This document shows positions 32,185 to 43,213 of a stretch of 44,340 bases of DNA, piece by piece. The notes under the pieces are model-generated. The model was not told where the DNA came from and ran no database searches. It worked only from the letters and a program-made list of their open reading frames with translations. Made by a program: the position numbers and the translations under genes. This stretch comes from Acetobacter sp. (GTDB lineage Bacteria; Pseudomonadota; Alphaproteobacteria; RF32; CAG-239), in contig JAMPED010000001.1 of the NCBI GenBank assembly GCA_023665325.1, positions 106,695-151,034 on the forward strand, given 5' to 3'. How positions within the stretch are numbered: position 1 is the stretch's first letter; every line of letters begins with the position of its first letter.

Positions 32185-32220
32185 TAAAGTAAGTTTATTA
32201 AAGAAAAGGAAAAAAGAAAA

Positions 32221-34023
32221 ATGCAGGATTTGGCAAAAATCAGAAATTTTGCAATTATTGCCCATATTGATCACGGGAAATCAACAATAGCTGATAGAAT
32301 TATTGAAACTTGCGGTGGGTTGGAACGGCGCGAAATGACCGAACAAGTCCTCGACTCGATGGATATTGAGAAAGAACGTGGGATTACTATTAAAGCGCAA
32401 ACAGTTCGGCTTAAATATAAGGCAAAAGATGGTGAAGAATATTTGCTTAATCTGATTGATACCCCTGGACACGTGGATTTTTCGTATGAAGTATCTCGCT
32501 CTTTGGCAGCGTGTGAAGGCTCTGTTCTCGTGGTAGATGCAACGCAAGGAGTGGAAGCACAGACTCTGGCTAATGTGTATTTGGCAATTGATAATGACCA
32601 CGAAATTGTACCAGCGCTAAATAAGGTTGATTTGCCATCTGCAGATGTTGAAAAGGTTAAAAGCCAAATTGAAGATGTTATCGGGATTGATGCGAGTGGG
32701 GCGGTGGAAACTTCTGGTAAGACCGGTTTGGGTGTAGATGAGTTGTTGGAAGCTATTGTTCAACAATTGCCTGCACCTAAAGGAGATGTTAACGCACCAC
32801 TTAAAGCGCTTTTGATTGATAGTTGGTACGACTCTTATTTGGGTGTGATTATTTTGGTGCGCGTTAAAGATGGCGTGCTTAAGAAAAAACAAATTATTCG
32901 AATGATGAGCAATAATGCTGTTTATACGGTTGATCGAATCGGCGTGTTTACACCGAAAATGCAAGATGTTGATGAATTAACTGCTGGAGAAGTGGGATTT
33001 ATTACCGCAAGTATTAAAAGTGTGGGGGATTGCAGTGTTGGTGATACGATTACGGATAATAAACGCCCTTGTGAACAGGCTTTGTCGGGGTTTAAGCCGT
33101 CTATTCCAGTTGTTTTCTGTTCTATCTTTCCAGTAGATAGCAGTCAGTATGAAGCATTAAAAGACGCTTTAGCAAAATTAAAACTGAATGATGCGAGTAT
33201 AGATTATCAAAATGAAAACTCTGCTGCTTTGGGGCTTGGTTTTCGTTGTGGTTTCTTAGGCTTGCTACATATGGAGATTATTCAAGAGCGAATCGGGCGC
33301 GAATTTGATTTGGATATTATCACAACCGCTCCTTCTGTGGCTTATAAGATAAATCTGACTAAAGGTGAAACGGTTATGTTGCATAACCCTGCTGATATGC
33401 CGGATTTATCTACGGTTTCCTCTATTGAAGAGCCAATGGTACGGGCGACAATTCTGGTACCAGATACTTATCTTGGGGCGGTGTTGAAATTATGTACTGA
33501 ACGTCGTGGGGTCCAACAAGAGTTGACATATGTTGGGACTCGGGCAATGGTGGTTTATCAAATTCCGTTAAATGAGATTGTGTTTGATTTTTATGATAGA
33601 TTGAAATCCATTACCAGTGGATATGCGAGTTTTGACTATGAATTGACGGGGTATGAACAGTCTGATTTGGTTAAAGTGCAGATTTTAATTAACGAAGAGC
33701 CTGTGGATGCGTTAGCGTTTTTGTGCCATAGAAGCGAGGCAGAATCTCGTGGGCGGCAAATTTGCGAGCGATTAAAAGATTTAATTCCTAGACATTTATT
33801 TAAAATTCCGATTCAAGCGGCGATTGGTGGAAGAGTTGTGGCGCGTGAAACAATTTCTGCAATGCGTAAAGATGTAACGGCGAAGTGTTATGGTGGTGAT
33901 GTAACACGTAAGCGTAAACTTTTAGATAAGCAAAAGAAAGGTAAGCAACGGATGCGCCAGTTTGGCAAGGTGGAGGTTCCACAGTCAGCATTTATTGAAG
34001 CGCTTCGAATCGGGGATGATTAG
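32221..34023 (+). CDS. lepA: Elongation factor 4 (LepA)
   Basis: 600 residues, full length. [10 protein letters not shown]-loop, [40 protein letters not shown] in the G domain, then [14 protein letters not shown] and the LepA-specific C-terminal domain ([20 protein letters not shown]). It acts on the ribosome, in back-translocation or initiation support. RBS AAAAGGAAAAAAG. It is convergent with the lipoprotein-like gene at 34028, 4 bp between the stops. In many proteobacteria lepA is followed by lepB; here it is not. Confidence 0.96.
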   Translation: MQDLAKIRNFAIIAHIDHGKSTIADRIIETCGGLERREMTEQVLDSMDIEKERGITIKAQTVRLKYKAKDGEEYLLNLIDTPGHVDFSYEVSRSLAACEGSVLVVDATQGVEAQTLANVYLAIDNDHEIVPALNKVDLPSADVEKVKSQIEDVIGIDASGAVETSGKTGLGVDELLEAIVQQLPAPKGDVNAPLKALLIDSWYDSYLGVIILVRVKDGVLKKKQIIRMMSNNAVYTVDRIGVFTPKMQDVDELTAGEVGFITASIKSVGDCSVGDTITDNKRPCEQALSGFKPSIPVVFCSIFPVDSSQYEALKDALAKLKLNDASIDYQNENSAALGLGFRCGFLGLLHMEIIQERIGREFDLDIITTAPSVAYKINLTKGETVMLHNPADMPDLSTVSSIEEPMVRATILVPDTYLGAVLKLCTERRGVQQELTYVGTRAMVVYQIPLNEIVFDFYDRLKSITSGYASFDYELTGYEQSDLVKVQILINEEPVDALAFLCHRSEAESRGRQICERLKDLIPRHLFKIPIQAAIGGRVVARETISAMRKDVTAKCYGGDVTRKRKLLDKQKKGKQRMRQFGKVEVPQSAFIEALRIGDD

Positions 34024-34027
34024 AGCA

Positions 34028-34672
34028 CTATTTGACCTCAAACCGACGAATGGAATTTGCTTTTGATAAGGCTTTTTCCTGTTCATAATTGGAAGGAAGT
34101 TTTCCCTGGCGATAGGTGGTACGCAAATCTAAGCCATAAAGTGCATACAGTTGTTTATATTTGGGTTGTTTGAAATCTGGATAAGGTAATGTTTCAAGCA
34201 TTTCGCTCATAGTGTTTTGCTTAAATTGTGCAGTAGATATAGCAGGAGTTTGTGTTGTTGATGTATCTTTTTTATTTTCTATAATGGTATCCTCTAACTG
34301 ATATTTAACTTGTTTCTTGGGAGCATCAGGAATTTTTTTTGTTATTTTTTTGGGTAATTGAGTAGCAGCTTTTGGGGTAGACGCTGTGGTTTTTGCTGTA
34401 GTATTTTGAGGTGTTATTGTTTGTTGTTGTTTTTTGGGTTGTGATTTTGATGATGTTGTGATGTTTACCGTTTTTTGAGGTTTCTTAATTTGTGAAGTGT
34501 TCGTTGTTTTAGGAAAACGTTGTTGAGTGGTGGAATTGTTTATATATGTGTTTTGTTGGAACGCTCCATTAGGAATAAAAAATGCGTTGTAATGTGTTTT
34601 TATGTTCGCAGATAATGGTTTATATGTAAAAATGCTGGACAATAGTAGGCATATTATATATATATATTTCAT
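34028..34672 (-). CDS. Secreted low-complexity (Lys/Thr/Gln/Pro-rich) protein
   Basis: 214 residues. Signal peptide 1-22 (MKYIYIICLLLSSIFTYKPL, cleavage near LSA-N). Residues ~40-150 are strongly biased to T, K, Q, P, S with little predicted structure (SQPKKQQQTITPQNTTAK). A short ordered C-terminus follows (ETLPYPDFKQPKYKQLYALY, then LPSNYEQEKALSKANSIRRF). This build suggests a flexible periplasmic or wall-spanning linker with a C-terminal binding element. No family recognised. It diverges from the secreted putative protease at 34714 by 41 bp. Confidence 0.55.
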   Translation of the reverse strand: MKYIYIICLLLSSIFTYKPLSANIKTHYNAFFIPNGAFQQNTYINNSTTQQRFPKTTNTSQIKKPQKTVNITTSSKSQPKKQQQTITPQNTTAKTTASTPKAATQLPKKITKKIPDAPKKQVKYQLEDTIIENKKDTSTTQTPAISTAQFKQNTMSEMLETLPYPDFKQPKYKQLYALYGLDLRTTYRQGKLPSNYEQEKALSKANSIRRFEVK

Positions 34673-34682
34673 TATTTCTCCG

Positions 34683-34688
34683 TATAAT
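34683..34688 (+). promoter_or_regulatory. -10 element upstream of the secreted HEKTH gene
   Basis: TATAAT 26 bp before the 34714 start codon. The -35 would lie inside the first codons of the divergent gene. Confidence 0.4.
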
Positions 34689-34713
34689 GGGGTTCCTTTA
34701 TGAGGTATTTTAA

Positions 34714-35439
34714 ATGAAAAAGGTTTTTTTTAGCTTAATTTTTAGTTGTTTGTTGGTAAATTTTGTAGAGGCAGCAGAGAATCTTACTAAATATGAAAGC
34801 GAGTGCTTGAGTTTTGTTAAGCCACCGAAAATTGAACTTTCTTCGACATACGGAAAGTTAAAATATAATTTTGAAAAAGATGGAAAGTTTTTGAGACAGG
34901 AAACAGTAAAGCGTTTGCAGAAATTACAAATTGAAAATAGTACTAATTTTGAGCCAGTAGGGTTGACGAAAGTACGTGATGCATTTGATTTTGCATTAAC
35001 GGTGGGACAAATTGATGTTAGTAATGGTTATACGTGTTTATATCCAGAAACAATTACGATACATTTAGGCTATTATGTGCCGACAATTTATATTTTGAAT
35101 AGCTTAAGGAAAGATTCGTGCTTGTATAATATAGCATTGCGACACGAGAAAACGCATATGCAGATATATATTGAAGCACTGGATTATTTTTTGCCGCGAT
35201 TGAAAGAGTATGCTGGTAGTTTGTTTGAACAATTGGGGGTTAAGATTGTTAAGAAAGCGCAGGTAAGAAGAGAAACAGCTCAGGAGCTTAATGACTTATA
35301 TTTAGATGCGGTTAGAACAAAAGTTGATGCGTGGCGGAAAGATGTTGAAACTGAGCAGCTTAAGTTGGATACACCAGAGCATTATATTATTGAAAATAAG
35401 CTTTGTCAGGAGATAGAAAGACAAGATGATATGTTTTAA
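34714..35439 (+). CDS. Secreted protein with HExxH motif (putative zinc protease)
   Basis: 241 residues with a signal peptide (1-20, ending NFVEA). A single HEKTH (His144, Glu145, His148) in the helix LYNIALRHEKTHMQIYIEAL fits a zinc-metallopeptidase site like that of DUF922-type secreted proteins; a third ligand is not identified. Cys31, 108, 136 and ~234 could form disulfides. The C-terminal ~80 residues are charged helix. The function is inferred from the motif only. RBS GAGG; terminator downstream. Confidence 0.5.
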   Translation: MKKVFFSLIFSCLLVNFVEAAENLTKYESECLSFVKPPKIELSSTYGKLKYNFEKDGKFLRQETVKRLQKLQIENSTNFEPVGLTKVRDAFDFALTVGQIDVSNGYTCLYPETITIHLGYYVPTIYILNSLRKDSCLYNIALRHEKTHMQIYIEALDYFLPRLKEYAGSLFEQLGVKIVKKAQVRRETAQELNDLYLDAVRTKVDAWRKDVETEQLKLDTPEHYIIENKLCQEIERQDDMF

Positions 35440-35442
35440 ATA

Positions 35443-35473
35443 AAATAAAAGCCGGAATTTCCGGCTTTTATTT
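35443..35473. terminator. Bidirectional terminator
   Basis: Perfect 13-bp stem AAATAAAAGCCGG (35443-35455) with CCGGCTTTTATTT (35461-35473), AATTT loop, between converging genes. Confidence 0.88.
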
Positions 35474-36139
35474 TTAGCATTTATAATCTTGTTTTAGCCC
35501 ATCTATACACTCATAAATTCCTTTATATGCCGAATCGATAAATTCCATATCTTTGGCGGAATTGTTTTTGTAGAAAATGCGAACAGTTGTCATTCCGATT
35601 TGTTTGGCAAAATCAAGATTAGAATAACTATCGTCTACAAAAATGCAGGTTTTGGGGTTAACGCCAATTTTTTCGCATAATTTTTGATAAACTTCAGAAC
35701 TTTCGTTTTTCTTGTACATATTAAAGTCTTCAACTGAATAAAAGCGATCTTTGAAAAAGTCATAAAGCCCAATGTGTTTTAAAATTTTTTCGCAAATATC
35801 ACGTGAAGAGGTTGAAAAGATATATTGTGGGCAGTTTAACGTTTGTAATCTTTCAAGCAGTCCTTCATAAGGTTTAATTGTAGGGACTAACTCGCTTTTA
35901 TAGTTATGGTATGATATATATAAATCTTTGTGGGCAATACCATATTCACGTGAAAATATTTCTAGTCCATCGCGATATGTAGCGTATGATTCTTTTACCT
36001 TTTCTGTGGCTGTGACAAAATCAAGCGGAATGTTGAATTCTGCGATGGCTGCTTTAGCAGTTGCCTCGTTTAGTTTGTTTTTATATTCGTCGGTTTCAAA
36101 ATATAAGGTATTATCTAAATCCCAAATAATGTTATGCAC
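35474..36139 (-). CDS. HAD-family hydrolase, pyrimidine 5'-nucleotidase-like
   Basis: 221 residues. HAD motifs in order: I, WDLDNTLY (Asp7, Asp9); II, YIFSTSSRD (Ser/Thr); III, lysine around YKKNESSEVY; IV, CIFVDDSYSNL. The alpha-helical cap (20-95) is of the subclass seen in SDT1/YjjG-like pyrimidine nucleotidases, and DLDNTLY is typical of that group. It likely dephosphorylates a small phosphometabolite. Single gene. Confidence 0.75.
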   Translation of the reverse strand: MHNIIWDLDNTLYFETDEYKNKLNEATAKAAIAEFNIPLDFVTATEKVKESYATYRDGLEIFSREYGIAHKDLYISYHNYKSELVPTIKPYEGLLERLQTLNCPQYIFSTSSRDICEKILKHIGLYDFFKDRFYSVEDFNMYKKNESSEVYQKLCEKIGVNPKTCIFVDDSYSNLDFAKQIGMTTVRIFYKNNSAKDMEFIDSAYKGIYECIDGLKQDYKC

Positions 36140-36433
36140 CTTAATATCTCCATAAAATTAAATCCATCTGTTATAATATAGGCAGATAATTTGGAGGTCA
36201 ACCCTTTATATGTATAAATATTGCAAAATAGAAGGTAATTTTTTTAAAAAGCTGTTAGTAACTCCTTTTTAAAGTTGGGCGGGTGTTTATGGACGCCTTT
36301 AAAAAAAAAAATCGTTTTAATTTTAATATGATATATGAAAATTTAAAAAATAGAGAGGGGAAAAGCTTGTAAAAAAATGAGTTTTTTTTCATTATTAAAT
36401 CAGCCAAGATATAGCGTCTTTAAAAAGTATTTT
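36140..36433. other. Intergenic region between the HAD gene and nrdD, mostly featureless
   Basis: Together with the nrd promoter region this gap is 402 bp. It is very A/T-rich. Two items are worth noting, neither firm: a 20-codon frame (36210-36272) preceded by GGAGG at 36193-36197, and a GGCG...CGCC hairpin followed by an A run at about 36278-36310. The latter could be a minus-strand terminator remnant. No longer gene is visible on either strand. Confidence 0.4.
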
Positions 36434-36480
36434 TACTATATGTTGTATATCTTTACCGTTTGTTAATACTATATGTAGTA
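36434..36480 (+). promoter_or_regulatory. nrdD promoter with two NrdR boxes
   Basis: TACTATATGTTGTA (36434-36447) and TACTATATGTAGTA (36467-36480) differ at one base, are each near-palindromic, and lie 33 bp apart, about three helical turns. They match the NrdR box form (acaCwATATwTwGtgt). A promoter TTGTAT (36443-36448), 18-bp spacer, TACTAT (36467-36472) runs through them, so box 1 covers the -35 and box 2 the -10. Binding would repress transcription when dATP is plentiful. nrdR itself is not in the window. Confidence 0.82.
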
Positions 36481-36541
36481 GGGTGCGTTTAAGGTGCAAG
36501 AAACAAAACGTATTGAAATAATGAGAAGGGAAAAGTAAGAA

Positions 36542-38602
36542 ATGGCTAGTAATGAGTTGCAAATGCCGACGGCAAAAAAATATAAGATGCCGTTTAAAAG
36601 TATAACAAAAAGAGACGGGACACTTGCGGATTTTGATGGAGAAAAGATTTATAATGCCATTTTACGCGCTGGTGAGATTACATCTGAGTTTGATGCAGAT
36701 GATGCTTGGTTGTTGACTGCGCAAGTGATGAAAATTTTATCACATAAATTTGATGAGTCCCTTCCTTCAGTTGAAGATATTCAAGATGTTGTTGAGCAAG
36801 TTTTAATTTCAGCAAACTTCTTTAAAACTGCAAAATCTTATATTTTGTATCGTGATAAGAGAAGCAGACTCCGTGGTGATGGAAAAACTGTTATTGATGT
36901 AGAAAGTTCTATTAACGAGTATTTAGAGAATCTGGATTGGAGAATTAAAGAAAATGCTAATCAGGGGTATTCTAACGGCGGATTGATTCTTAATGTTTCA
37001 GGAAAAGTGACAGCAAATTATTGGCTTTCTCACGTTTATCCAGCAGAAGTTGGCGAGGCTCATAGAAATGGTGATATTCATATTCACGATTTGAGTATGC
37101 TTGCAGCATATTGTGCTGGATGGTCTTTAAAGAATTTATTGCGCGAAGGATTTAATGGTGTTCCAGGAAAGGTTGAAGCTGGTGCGCCGAAACACTTAAG
37201 TTCAGCTGTAGGGCAGATGGTTAACTTTATGGGAACATTGCAAAATGAATGGGCGGGGGCTCAAGCTTTCTCTTCTGTTGATACTTATTTGGCTCCATAC
37301 GTTCGTAAAGATAAATTAACATACGAACAAGTTGAGCAGAGTATGCAGGAGCTTATTTATAATTTGAATGTTCCATCTCGCTGGGGATCTCAAACACCTT
37401 TTACGAATTTTACGTTTGACTGGGTATGTCCGGAAGATTTGCGTGAGCAACGTCCAATTATTGGTGGTGTAGAGCAGGACTTCACGTATGGTGACTTAGG
37501 TGAAGAGATGGCGATGATTAACAAAGCCTACATCAATGTTATGATGGGCGGTGATATTATGGGGCGTCCGTTTACTTTCCCAATTCCAACATATAATATG
37601 ACGTGGGATTTTCCTTGGGAAGATGAAAACACGGAATTGTTGTTTGAAATGACAGCTAAGTATGGATTGCCTTATTTTCAAAACTTTCTTAACTCTTCAT
37701 TGAAACCAGGGCAAATTCGTTCAATGTGTTGTAGATTGCAGTTGGATTTAAGAGAGTTGTTGGCTCGTGGTAATGGTTTGTTTGGTTCGGCAGAGCAAAC
37801 AGGTTCTGTGGGCGTTGTTACGATTAATTGCGCGAGACTCGGGTATGTTTATAAAGGAAATGAAGCCGGTTTATTTGCCAGAGTTGATGAGTTAATGAAT
37901 ATTGCTAGAACATCGTTGGAAATTAAGAGAAAGGTTATTCAACGTTTGATTGATAATGGTTTATTCCCGTTTACAAAGAGATATTTGGGAACATTGAGAA
38001 ACCATTTTTCGACCATTGGTGTTAATGGTATGAATGAAATGATTAGAAACTTTACTAATGATGAACATCATATTGCTGATACTTGGGGGCAGGCATTTGC
38101 TGAGAAGTTCTTAGATTTTGTTCGTGATAGATTAGTTAAGTTTCAAGAGGAAACGGGGCATATGTATAATTTGGAAGCAACACCGGCGGAAGGTGCGACG
38201 ACCAGATTTGCTAGAGAAGATAAAAAGCGTTATGTAGGGATCATTCAGGCTGGAACACCTGAGGCTCCGTTCTATACTAATTCTTCTCAATTACCAGTGG
38301 GTTATACGGATGATCCGTTTGAAGCTTTGGATTTGCAGGCAAGACTGCAATCTAAGTATACAGGTGGTACAGTGTTGCATCTTTATATGAACCAACGTAT
38401 TTCATCTGCAAAAGTTTGTCGTGATTTTGTTAAGAAGGTTTTGGCTAATTACCGTCTGCCATATATCACGATTACGCCGACATTTTCGGTTTGTCCGAAA
38501 CACGGATATATTGCCGGCGAACACGAATTCTGTCCGATTTGTGATAAAGAAAAAAAGGCAGAAAAGCTGAAAAAGCTTGCAAAATTGCAAGAAGTAGTGT
38601 AG
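36542..38602 (+). CDS. nrdD: Anaerobic ribonucleoside-triphosphate reductase, large part (NrdD without glycyl-radical domain)
   Basis: 686 residues. ATP-cone (about 19-110; SITKRDGTLADFDGEKIYNA) for allosteric control, then the ten-stranded barrel with AYCAGWSL (Cys191) and RSMCCRLQLDLR (Cys396/397, thiyl-radical region), and QTGSVGVVTINCARLGY. A C-terminal zinc site C-x2-H-x9-C-x2-C (Cys651, His654, Cys664, Cys667) ends the protein. The glycyl-radical segment that should follow is missing; it is encoded by the next cistron in the same frame after one TAG and nine codons. Makes dNTPs from NTPs without oxygen. NrdR-controlled. Confidence 0.93.
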   Translation: MASNELQMPTAKKYKMPFKSITKRDGTLADFDGEKIYNAILRAGEITSEFDADDAWLLTAQVMKILSHKFDESLPSVEDIQDVVEQVLISANFFKTAKSYILYRDKRSRLRGDGKTVIDVESSINEYLENLDWRIKENANQGYSNGGLILNVSGKVTANYWLSHVYPAEVGEAHRNGDIHIHDLSMLAAYCAGWSLKNLLREGFNGVPGKVEAGAPKHLSSAVGQMVNFMGTLQNEWAGAQAFSSVDTYLAPYVRKDKLTYEQVEQSMQELIYNLNVPSRWGSQTPFTNFTFDWVCPEDLREQRPIIGGVEQDFTYGDLGEEMAMINKAYINVMMGGDIMGRPFTFPIPTYNMTWDFPWEDENTELLFEMTAKYGLPYFQNFLNSSLKPGQIRSMCCRLQLDLRELLARGNGLFGSAEQTGSVGVVTINCARLGYVYKGNEAGLFARVDELMNIARTSLEIKRKVIQRLIDNGLFPFTKRYLGTLRNHFSTIGVNGMNEMIRNFTNDEHHIADTWGQAFAEKFLDFVRDRLVKFQEETGHMYNLEATPAEGATTRFAREDKKRYVGIIQAGTPEAPFYTNSSQLPVGYTDDPFEALDLQARLQSKYTGGTVLHLYMNQRISSAKVCRDFVKKVLANYRLPYITITPTFSVCPKHGYIAGEHEFCPICDKEKKAEKLKKLAKLQEVV

Positions 38603-38629
38603 AATATTGTATTAGTGAAAGGGAGAATT

Positions 38630-38860
38630 ATGAGCAATATTATCAATATTGAAGATGTTAAATTAGACGATAGCGAAAGACAACGTTGTGAGATTTATAC
38701 ACGTGTTATGGGATATATTCGTCCGACAACAGAATTTAACGTTGGTAAAAAAGGTGAGTTTAATTCCAGACTTTGTTTCTGTGAAGATAAGGCTATTACC
38801 GGCTGCGAGACTCGTGAGTGTGTTTGCAGAGATAACACAATGTCTTTAGCAGCTGAATAA
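38630..38860 (+). CDS. Separate NrdD glycyl-radical domain with Cys-rich tail
   Basis: 76 residues from the ATG at 38630 (AAAGGGAG at 38618-38625). Residues 19-47 (RCEIYTRVMGYIRPTTEF, then NVGKKGEF) match the very C-terminus of class III reductases, with Gly28 in RVMGY as the predicted glycyl radical. A tail not usual in NrdD follows, with five cysteines (49, 51, 59, 64, 66). Same frame as the large part, separated by its TAG and 27 nt. It must dock onto the barrel beside Cys396 for catalysis, and be activated by NrdG encoded 32 bp downstream. It is comparable in principle to the spare glycyl-radical protein GrcA of pyruvate formate-lyase. Confidence 0.85.
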   Translation: MSNIINIEDVKLDDSERQRCEIYTRVMGYIRPTTEFNVGKKGEFNSRLCFCEDKAITGCETRECVCRDNTMSLAAE

Positions 38861-38892
38861 GCTTTAATCAGAACGATTAAGTGAGCAATTAA

Positions 38893-39594
38893 ATGAGCTC
38901 TATTAGAATCGGCGGTATTGAGAAATTCAGTATCGTCGATTTTCCGAATCGGATGGCTGCTGTTGTTTTTATGCAGGGGTGTCCGTGGCGTTGTCCTTTT
39001 TGTCATAATTCGCATTTGCAGGATGTTCATACAGAAACAAATATTGTGTGGCATAAGTTTATGGATTTTCTTGAACAGAGAAAAGGTGTGCTTGATGCTG
39101 TTGTGTTTTCTGGTGGAGAACCTTTGGTGCAAGCGGAGCTGGTTGATGCTATCAATGAAGTTAAGGTCTTGGGCTATCAGATAGGGGTTCATACAGGTGG
39201 ATATTTTCCTGCGCGATTTAAAGAAATTTTGCCATTGATTGATTGGGTTGGTTTTGATATTAAAGCCCCGTTGGATGTGGATGCTTACAAAAGAGTGACT
39301 GGGGGAATTGCAGATGTGGAAAAAGTCTGTGAGAGTTTACAAGCCTTATGCGAATCGGGGAAAAAGTTTGAGTGTAGAACAACTTGCGATCCTAGATTTT
39401 TGAATATCGATGATATTTATACAATAGCAGATTCGTTAAAAAATATGGGGGTTAAGGAATATTATCTGCAAAAATATCGAAAAGTCCCAAATGATGTAAA
39501 TACGACAGAGGAGCAGTGTTTGGCGCTTGTAGAAGATGAAAAATTGCTGGACTATTTGCGTGGTATTTTCGAAACGTTTGATGTGCGTATGTAA
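38893..39594 (+). CDS. nrdG: Anaerobic ribonucleotide reductase activating protein (radical SAM)
   Basis: 233 residues. Radical-SAM cluster motif CPWRCPFC (C-x3-C-x2-C) in the QGCPWRCPFCHN context and the SAM-binding VFSGGEPL. It belongs to the longer NrdG2-type activases, with GFDIKAPLD and a TIM-barrel-like C-terminal part. It uses a [4Fe-4S] cluster and S-adenosylmethionine to make the glycyl radical on the small NrdD piece just upstream. No clear Shine-Dalgarno; likely coupled to the preceding gene. Confidence 0.92.
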   Translation: MSSIRIGGIEKFSIVDFPNRMAAVVFMQGCPWRCPFCHNSHLQDVHTETNIVWHKFMDFLEQRKGVLDAVVFSGGEPLVQAELVDAINEVKVLGYQIGVHTGGYFPARFKEILPLIDWVGFDIKAPLDVDAYKRVTGGIADVEKVCESLQALCESGKKFECRTTCDPRFLNIDDIYTIADSLKNMGVKEYYLQKYRKVPNDVNTTEEQCLALVEDEKLLDYLRGIFETFDVRM

Positions 39595-39624
39595 TAGGAT
39601 TTGATAAAGTTTGGAGAGTGCGTT

Positions 39625-40242
39625 TTGTCATATGTTAAAATTAGTGATGAGCGATTTATTGTAGATTTAATGTACGCACGGTTAGATAATATGTGTGGAC
39701 GCGCCATTTATCAGGAAATTGGATGGGGTAATGTTGCTGTTGTTCATCAAGATTTATGGGAACGGTTACGATTGCTTATTCCGGTATTGAAGCGAAATGA
39801 TATGAAAATGAAGATTTTTGACGCTTATCGTCCACCAGTGGCACATAGGAAAATGAGGGAAATTATTTCGATAGATGGCTTTTTTGCTGAAACACCAGAG
39901 CGTTCTCAACATTGTTCTGGAACTGCGGTTGATGTTTGTTTGTGTGATGAAAATGGGAGAGAGTTTTCCTATCCGACTAAGGTAGATGCGTTTGATTGCA
40001 GATTACGAGCGCAGGTGCTGGCAGGTGATGTTGCTGCTTTTCGGGAACATTTAAAAAAGGCTAGACAGGATTTTGTTTCGGGAATGTATGAAAAAGAAAT
40101 TAAAAATAGAGATTTTTTGAGACAAGTTATGGCGGAAATAGGTTTAGAGCCAATTTGCTCGGAATGGTGGCATTATAACTTGCCTAAAAATGGAATTAGC
40201 GAGTATTTACCAATAGATTTACAGGTGGAAATGTTTATCTAG
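39625..40242 (+). CDS. D-alanyl-D-alanine dipeptidase (VanX/DdpX family)
   Basis: 205 residues from a TTG at 39625 (GGAGAG at 39612-39617); an upstream TTG at 39601 has no site. Zinc and catalytic residues align with VanX: FDAYRPP (Arg69), SQHCSGTAVDV (His96, Asp103), and EWWHYN (Glu180, His183). It splits D-Ala-D-Ala dipeptide. There is no signal peptide, so it is cytoplasmic, and no vanA/vanH are near. A role in D-Ala recycling from the wall is more likely than vancomycin resistance. It ends the nrd gene group. Confidence 0.85.
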   Translation: MSYVKISDERFIVDLMYARLDNMCGRAIYQEIGWGNVAVVHQDLWERLRLLIPVLKRNDMKMKIFDAYRPPVAHRKMREIISIDGFFAETPERSQHCSGTAVDVCLCDENGREFSYPTKVDAFDCRLRAQVLAGDVAAFREHLKKARQDFVSGMYEKEIKNRDFLRQVMAEIGLEPICSEWWHYNLPKNGISEYLPIDLQVEMFI

Positions 40243-40310
40243 TTTTTTATGTTTATTTTATTTCTTTAATAAGGGTGAGTTTTTCTGTTGATAACCTTGC
40301 TTTTTTTGCA

Positions 40311-42824
<2,514 letters not shown>

Positions 42825-42844
42825 TTTTTTAGTAATTTTAGAGA

Positions 42845-42876
42845 AAAAGGAGAGTTTTTGCTCTCCTTTTCTATTT
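42845..42876 (+). terminator. gyrB terminator
   Basis: Ten-bp perfect stem AAAAGGAGAG (42845-42854) with CTCTCCTTTT (42861-42870). Confidence 0.88.
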
Positions 42877-42881
42877 GTGAC

Positions 42882-42910
42882 TTGACATAATTTTAAACAT
42901 TCAATAGTCT
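42882..42910 (+). promoter_or_regulatory. Strong promoter of the pmp leader
   Basis: Consensus -35 TTGACA (42882-42887), 17-bp spacer, -10 TAGTCT (42905-42910). Start expected near 42917, almost 300 nt before the coding start. Confidence 0.7.
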
Positions 42911-42916
42911 ACAGGT

Positions 42917-43190
42917 AGATATAAAGAATACTTTATATTTAGCACTTTATGGTGCGGAGCTTTCATCGGCTCTTATTCTCTTCGGTGTTAGGATATAACA
43001 TCGTCATATTGTCAGCTACTCATCATAGCTGGTAGTAAATATATCCCCGATTGAAATTGTGAAAACTTTTTTGGTCGGGGAGCTTTTAGCGTATGTCCAA
43101 AGTTTTCTGCTTAAAGGCTAAAGGAATCATTTAAGAGAATATGATTGATGAACTCTCCGACCACCTTTATTTGGTGGTTTTATTTTAATA
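42917..43190 (+). ncRNA. Long structured leader RNA ending in a terminator, upstream of the pmp gene
   Basis: Successive perfect or near-perfect hairpins: ATATAAAG/CTTTATAT (42919-42938), GCAC/GTGC (42942-42955), GAGC/GCTC (42957-42972), CGGTGTTA/TAACATCG (42983-43003), CAGCTA/TAGCTG (43013-43031), CCCCGA/TCGGGG (43045-43080), CTTTTAGC/GCTAAAGG (about 43083-43124) and AATCAT/ATGATT (about 43126-43146). Then a terminator ACCACC/GGTGGT (43160-43178) with TTTATTTT. GGTCGGGGAG (43073-43082) can instead pair with CTCTCCGACC (43153-43162), breaking both the CCCCGA helix and the terminator foot. Only ~28 nt separate the terminator from the start codon, so the gene needs read-through. No known riboswitch class recognised. 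Confidence 0.6.
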
Positions 43191-43213
43191 ACTAAAATTT
43201 AAAGGAAGTTCAT

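Noticed and set aside
36210..36272. 20-codon frame after GGAGG upstream of nrdD as a leader peptide
   Set aside because: It lies about 220 nt upstream of the nrd promoter boxes, has a long RBS spacing (12 nt) and a nondescript sequence. It is not listed as a gene.
38600..38630. NrdD split as a simple assembly frameshift or nonsense error
   Set aside because: Both parts are in the same frame, so no indel is involved, and the small part has its own ATG and an AAAGGGAG site. A single-base error at the TAG cannot be excluded from sequence alone, so the point is listed as a check.
38695..39192. 165-codon antisense frame across the small NrdD piece and nrdG
   Set aside because: Both plus-strand genes are strongly supported by motifs; the antisense frame has none.
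39625..40242. VanX-like gene as part of a vancomycin-resistance cluster
   Set aside because: No vanH, vanA or two-component genes nearby. The neighbours are nrdG and gyrB, and the organism type is Gram-negative.
42917..43190. Leader as tmRNA, RNase P RNA or SRP RNA
   Set aside because: No T-loop or CCA end, no conserved RNase P core, and no SRP GGAAG/GCAGCC loop is visible.
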